From NCBI RefSeq assembly GCF_003025555.1, contig NZ_PYMH01000009.1, positions 62,001 to 126,000 on the forward strand: a stretch of 64,000 nucleotides of DNA. The letters are read 5' to 3'. The notes beneath the pieces were generated by a model that made no database searches, had not been told where the DNA came from, and worked only from the letters and a program-made list of their open reading frames with translations. Each line of letters opens with the position of its first letter. The first letter of the stretch is position 1. Source of the DNA: Photobacterium lutimaris (GTDB taxonomy: Bacteria; Pseudomonadota; Gammaproteobacteria; Enterobacterales; Vibrionaceae). Made by a program: the position numbers and the translations under genes. Positions 60,373 through 64,000 of this stretch are shown here, piece after piece.

Positions 60373-61146
60373 ATGTTAGCTAGACGAATTATTCCCTGCC
60401 TTGATGTCAGAGACGGTCAGGTGGTCAAAGGGGTGCAATTCCGTAACCACGAAATCATCGGCGACATCGTCCCTCTGGCCAAACGCTATGCCGAAGAAGG
60501 TGCCGATGAGCTGGTGTTCTATGATATCACCGCATCCAGTGATGGCCGGGTGGTAGACAAAAGCTGGGTTGCCCGCGTGGCAGAAGTGATCGACATCCCT
60601 TTCTGTGTTGCCGGCGGGATCAAATCTGCCGAAGATGCCAGCCGTATCCTACAGTTTGGGGCTGACAAGGTTTCGATTAACTCACCGGCCCTGGCCGATC
60701 CAAACTTGATCACTGAGCTTGCTGATAAATTCGGCGTGCAATGTATCGTGGTGGGTATCGATTCCTACTTTGATGCCGAGACCGGAAAATACCAGGTCTA
60801 CCAGTTCACCGGCGACGAGAGCCGTACCAAGGCCACCCGCTGGGAAACCCGCGACTGGGTACAGGAAGTCCAACGCCGCGGTGCCGGTGAGATTGTCCTC
60901 AACATGATGAACCAAGACGGGGTTCGCAACGGCTACGATCTCACCCAGCTCAACATGGTACGCGACGTCTGCCATGTGCCACTTATTGCCTCAGGCGGTG
61001 CCGGTGAGATGGTGCACTTTGCCGATGCCTTCAACAAAGCGAATGTCGATGGTGCCCTCGCCGCATCGGTGTTCCACAAACAAATCATCAATATTGGTGA
61101 CCTCAAGCAATATCTGAAACAACAAGATGTGGAGATCCGACTATGA
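60373..61146 (+). CDS. hisF: Imidazole glycerol phosphate synthase cyclase subunit
   Basis: A 257-residue TIM barrel (E. coli 258 aa), paralogue of HisA. Asp11 in RRIIPCLDVRDG and the second Asp in NMMNQDGVRNGYD. ATG 60373 has a GGAGAGAA site; an in-frame ATG at 60340 lies inside hisA and is rejected. The TGA stop overlaps the hisI ATG (ATGA). Confidence 0.97.
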   Translation: MLARRIIPCLDVRDGQVVKGVQFRNHEIIGDIVPLAKRYAEEGADELVFYDITASSDGRVVDKSWVARVAEVIDIPFCVAGGIKSAEDASRILQFGADKVSINSPALADPNLITELADKFGVQCIVVGIDSYFDAETGKYQVYQFTGDESRTKATRWETRDWVQEVQRRGAGEIVLNMMNQDGVRNGYDLTQLNMVRDVCHVPLIASGGAGEMVHFADAFNKANVDGALAASVFHKQIINIGDLKQYLKQQDVEIRL

Positions 61147-61769
61147 GCCTAGCAAACAGCATTAATTGGGACAAAGTAGATGGATTGGTTCCGGCTATCG
61201 TGCAGGACAACACCAGCGGTCAGGTTCTGATGCTGGGGTACATGAATGACATGGCTTTGAGCAAAACCCTCGAGACCCAGCAAGTGACGTTCTGGTCCCG
61301 CACCAAAGAGCGCCTTTGGACCAAAGGGGAAACGTCCGGCAACGTGCTGCAACTCAAGAGCATCAAGCTCGATTGCGACCAAGATACCCTACTGGTGAAA
61401 GTCGACCCTATCGGCCCAACCTGCCACACTGGCACTATCACCTGCTTTGACAGCGATACTGCAGAGGAAGGGCAAGTTGAACAACCCGCTCTGGTATTTC
61501 TTCATCAACTTGAACAGCTCCTGGCTTCTCGTAAAGGTGCCGATCCCGAATCGTCCTATACCGCCAGCCTGTATGCTCGCGGGACCAAGCGGATTTCGCA
61601 GAAGGTGGGGGAAGAAGGCGTTGAAGTCGCGCTTGCGGCAACGTCGGGTGACAAGGCGGAATTAGTCTGTGAGTCCGCCGATTTGATCTATCACCTACTG
61701 GTACTGCTACAAGATCAGGGCATGTCGCTGTCGGATGTCACGGCCAAGTTGCAAGAGCGCCATAAGTAA
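61143..61769 (+). CDS. hisI: Bifunctional phosphoribosyl-AMP cyclohydrolase / phosphoribosyl-ATP pyrophosphatase
   Basis: A 208-residue HisIE fusion (E. coli 203 aa). N-terminal cyclohydrolase with LDCDQDTLLVKVDPIGPTCHTG (Zn and Mg ligands); C-terminal pyrophosphatase with SYTASLYARGTKRISQKVGEEGVE. Last gene of the his operon, followed by a strong terminator. Confidence 0.97.
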   Translation: MSLANSINWDKVDGLVPAIVQDNTSGQVLMLGYMNDMALSKTLETQQVTFWSRTKERLWTKGETSGNVLQLKSIKLDCDQDTLLVKVDPIGPTCHTGTITCFDSDTAEEGQVEQPALVFLHQLEQLLASRKGADPESSYTASLYARGTKRISQKVGEEGVEVALAATSGDKAELVCESADLIYHLLVLLQDQGMSLSDVTAKLQERHK

Positions 61770-61797
61770 AATAGCGTTTATTAACACGCCAATAATA

Positions 61798-61827
61798 AAA
61801 AAACCGGCCATCATTGGCCGGTTTTTT
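61798..61827. terminator. Terminator of the his operon and tdk
   Basis: Perfect 13-bp stem (61798-61810 with 61815-61827), loop TCAT, A6 and T6 arms, bidirectional between converging hisI and tdk. Confidence 0.94.
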
Positions 61828-61841
61828 ATGGAATGCAATCT

Positions 61842-62420
61842 TTAGCGCTCAAGGGCTTCCTTGTAGTGCTTTCGGCATACCGATACATAACGGTCATTGC
61901 CGCCTATCTCGACCTGATCACCGTCAGCAATCGCTTTACCACTGGCATCTTGGCGGATCACCATATTGGCTTTACGGCCACAGTGGCAGATGGTTTTCAA
62001 TTCAACCAATTTATCGGCCCACGCAAGCAAATAACGGCTTCCTGCAAATAACTCTCCGCGAAAATCACTGCGCAAGCCATAACAAAGTACAGGAATATTG
62101 AGCTTGTCGACGACTTCCGTCAATTGGTAAACCTGCTCTTTGGTTAAGAATTGGCATTCATCTATCAATACACAGTCAACTTTTTGTGTTGAATGCATAT
62201 CTTGCAGGCGGGTATACAGATCATCGCTTGCATTAAAGAGCTCAGCTTCCTCTTGCAAACCAATTCGAGAGCTGACCATGCCTTTGCCATAACGATCATC
62301 AATGGCCGCGGTAAAAATCACCGGCGTCATTCCCCGCTCGCGGTAGTTAAATGATGACTGTAATAATGTTGTCGACTTACCCGCATTCATTGCCGAGTAA
62401 TAGAAATACATCTGGGCCAT
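61842..62420 (-). CDS. tdk: Thymidine kinase
   Basis: A 192-residue type II thymidine kinase (E. coli 205 aa). P-loop SAMNAGKSTTLLQ at residues 10-22, Mg-binding DECQF near residue 88, lasso-domain zinc Cys residues in CHCGRKANMV and a late CRKHY. Salvages thymidine to dTMP. Single gene. Confidence 0.96.
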   Translation of the reverse strand: MAQMYFYYSAMNAGKSTTLLQSSFNYRERGMTPVIFTAAIDDRYGKGMVSSRIGLQEEAELFNASDDLYTRLQDMHSTQKVDCVLIDECQFLTKEQVYQLTEVVDKLNIPVLCYGLRSDFRGELFAGSRYLLAWADKLVELKTICHCGRKANMVIRQDASGKAIADGDQVEIGGNDRYVSVCRKHYKEALER

Positions 62421-62555
62421 TAAGCTTCCCTAGTAATACGGTTGGTGCGTGAAAAATCAGCCGAGATGCTACAGAAAAGCCCTTCAGATTAAAAGGAGCA
62501 AGCTCAACTTCTTTGTAACTGGATACCGGTAAAACCGCTCACCTCACTGAAATGA

Positions 62556-62584
62556 AAAAAGCCTGTATTAAATACAGGCTTTTT
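62556..62584. terminator. Terminator after the NhaC-type gene
   Basis: GCCTGTAT/ATACAGGC stem extended by A5/T5 (62556-62568 with 62572-62584), loop of 3 bases. Confidence 0.88.
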
Positions 62585-62604
62585 CCATATTCACACCGTC
62601 AGGA

Positions 62605-64000
62605 TTAAGCGCTAGCCGCGGCTTCCTGAGGACGGCGAGATAACCATGACAATCCGGCACAAGCCACGATAAAGGCAACGGTTGCGGCCATGAACGACAC
62701 CGCCAGAGAGCTGGTGAAACCAAGAACCAAGAAACCAATGGTTGATACCACGGCCATCGACAAGGCGTACGGTAACTGAGTCGATACATGATCAATATGG
62801 TGACAACGCGCACCTGTCGACGACAGGATTGTCGTATCAGAGATAGGAGAACAATGGTCACCGAAGACCGATCCCGCCAATACGGCCCCTAGCATAGGAA
62901 GCATTAACATAATATCCGTCGCAGCTGCCAGATCACCGGCGATTGGAAGCATGATACCGAACGTACCCCATGACGTACCGGTTGAGAATGCCATCAAACC
63001 CGCAAGCAAGAACAGAATAGCCGGCAACAACATTGGGCTGATATTACCTTCCACCATGGTCGACAGGTATTTACCTGTCGCCATATCGCTTATCACCGAA
63101 CCGATGCTCCATGCAAACAGCAGGATTAGAATCGCGCCGAACATTGACTTAGCACCGATCCACAACGTAGACGACACATCGGCCATCGGGATGCGCTGGC
63201 GGAAAACCGGAACAAGTGCGGCAGCAAAGCCCACCAAACCACCGTATACCAAGGACATACCCACATCAGTGTTCTCAAAGGCACCTAAAACGCTAAATGC
63301 GAGACCATCAGCAGCCAGTGCTTGGTAACCTGTAAAGATCATAAAGAAGAAGGTCGCCACAATCAGTGTCACGATTGGCATGATTAGATCAGCAACACGA
63401 CCATTTTTACTTTCTTCAATTTCAAGTTCGTCATTCAGATCTTTGGCACGGCTATCATCATCACCTTCGTCAAATCCACGGCAGTGACTGGCTTCCAGCT
63501 CGTGCTTTTTCATCGGGCCCACATCAATTTGGAACCAAGCCACTACGAATACCATCAGCAGGGCAAAAACTGCATAGAAATTCATTGGAGCCAACTGAAC
63601 AAATGCGCCCAGCGGAGTATATTCCGTCACGCCATGTGAGGCCAAAATACCACCAATCAAGGTGATAATGTAAGCACCCCAGCTTGAAGCTGGCATTAAT
63701 ACACACATTGGTGCTGCTGTTGAATCAAGGATATAGGCCAGTTTGGCACGAGACACATAAAAGCGGTCTGTCACTGGTCGAGAGATCGAACCAACAGCCA
63801 AGCTATTAAAGTAATCATCAACAAAAATAAACACACCCAAGAAAGCAGCCAGCAGTTTGGCACCACGCTTGCTCTTGATTTTGGTTTGTGCCCATTCTGC
63901 AAATGCACGGGTACCGCCAGAAAGTGTCAGCAATGCTGTGGTCATACCCAGCAAAATAAGGAAGGCGACGATACTCATGTTCCAACTGTTAATGGCGCCG
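62605..64000 (-). CDS. NhaC-type Na+/H+ antiporter, 5' end missing
   Basis: C-terminal 465 or so residues of an Na+/H+ antiporter family (PF03553) membrane protein; the frame stays open to the window edge (codons before the Met at 63978 read GAINSWN), so the N-terminus lies outside. About ten helices are visible. Family motifs include FIFVDDYFNSLAVGSISRP, MPASSWGAYIITLIGG, STGTSWGTFGIMLPIAG and GSVFGDHCSPISDTTILSS. It likely exports Na+ (or Li+) or exchanges organic ions. Neighbour of tdk and the his operon. Confidence 0.93.
   Translation of the reverse strand, partial: GAINSWNMSIVAFLILLGMTTALLTLSGGTRAFAEWAQTKIKSKRGAKLLAAFLGVFIFVDDYFNSLAVGSISRPVTDRFYVSRAKLAYILDSTAAPMCVLMPASSWGAYIITLIGGILASHGVTEYTPLGAFVQLAPMNFYAVFALLMVFVVAWFQIDVGPMKKHELEASHCRGFDEGDDDSRAKDLNDELEIEESKNGRVADLIMPIVTLIVATFFFMIFTGYQALAADGLAFSVLGAFENTDVGMSLVYGGLVGFAAALVPVFRQRIPMADVSSTLWIGAKSMFGAILILLFAWSIGSVISDMATGKYLSTMVEGNISPMLLPAILFLLAGLMAFSTGTSWGTFGIMLPIAGDLAAATDIMLMLPMLGAVLAGSVFGDHCSPISDTTILSSTGARCHHIDHVSTQLPYALSMAVVSTIGFLVLGFTSSLAVSFMAATVAFIVACAGLSWLSRRPQEAAASA

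Overview
The window reads as chromosomal DNA of a marine gammaproteobacterium of the family Vibrionaceae, most likely Photobacterium or a near relative. The signs are a FadR with the long Vibrio-type insertion, the fadR / nhaB / dsbB neighbourhood, the ybgC-tolQRAB-pal-cpoB and cydAB-cydX-ybgE order next to ruvAB, fused hisB and hisIE, and a his leader peptide. GC content looks near 50 percent. The genus is an inference; the family is well supported. Nearly all of the window is ordinary core chromosome.

Layout. 1-4.5 kb: stationary-phase cluster prkA(yeaG)-yeaH-spoVR/ycgB, prkA cut by the left edge. 4.6-8.4 kb: fadR facing away from nhaB and dsbB, with a 557-base gap that holds a palindrome and a strongly folded possible leader RNA. 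8.4-11.8 kb: a PHP-domain protein divergent from a Lon-family protease with altered ATPase motifs. 11.9-13.7 kb: tRNA-Ser(GGA) with a clear promoter, a UPF0149 protein and a bile acid:sodium symporter-like carrier. 13.8-20.3 kb: nadA and the envelope operon ybgC-tolQ-tolR-tolA-tolB-pal-cpoB. A 265-base MITE-like inverted-repeat element lies 24 bases upstream of ybgC. 20.8-24.0 kb: cytochrome bd operon cydA-cydB-cydX-ybgE with FNR and ArcA type sites upstream. 24.6-25.0 kb: a probable 24-residue small protein with a folded leader. 25.0-31.8 kb: ruvB, ruvA, a chemoreceptor, ruvC, yebC and aspS, with two more members of the inverted-repeat family on either side of aspS.

32.2-36.5 kb: a DUF72 protein, an AT-rich PEP-CTERM surface/export protein that looks acquired, and the tRNA wobble-modification pair cmoA-cmoB. 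36.6-39.9 kb: a three-gene unit of a retropepsin-like lipoprotein, a membrane protein with an inactive transglutaminase domain, and an ATP-grasp ligase; this is the best candidate here for a poorly described system. 40-42.8 kb: a MalY/PatB-type C-S lyase, a VC2046-like small protein and a short-chain dehydrogenase that lacks its catalytic Tyr. 42.8-48 kb: adhE, a MarC-family protein (ychE) and a voltage-gated type K+ channel with a zinc ribbon. 48-54 kb: cysS, ppiB, lpxH, a TSUP transporter, an EAL-HDOD protein and ychJ. 54.4-61.8 kb: complete histidine operon hisL-hisGDCBHAFIE with its attenuator. 61.8-64 kb: tdk and the 3' part of an NhaC-type Na+/H+ antiporter cut by the right edge.

The genes sort into envelope integrity (Tol-Pal, LpxH), low-oxygen metabolism (cytochrome bd, AdhE, both with FNR-like sites), DNA repair (RuvABC), tRNA and translation (AspS, CysS, CmoAB, tRNA-Ser), Na+ homeostasis (NhaB, NhaC) and histidine synthesis. 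No rRNA, CRISPR array, insertion sequence with transposase or prophage was seen.
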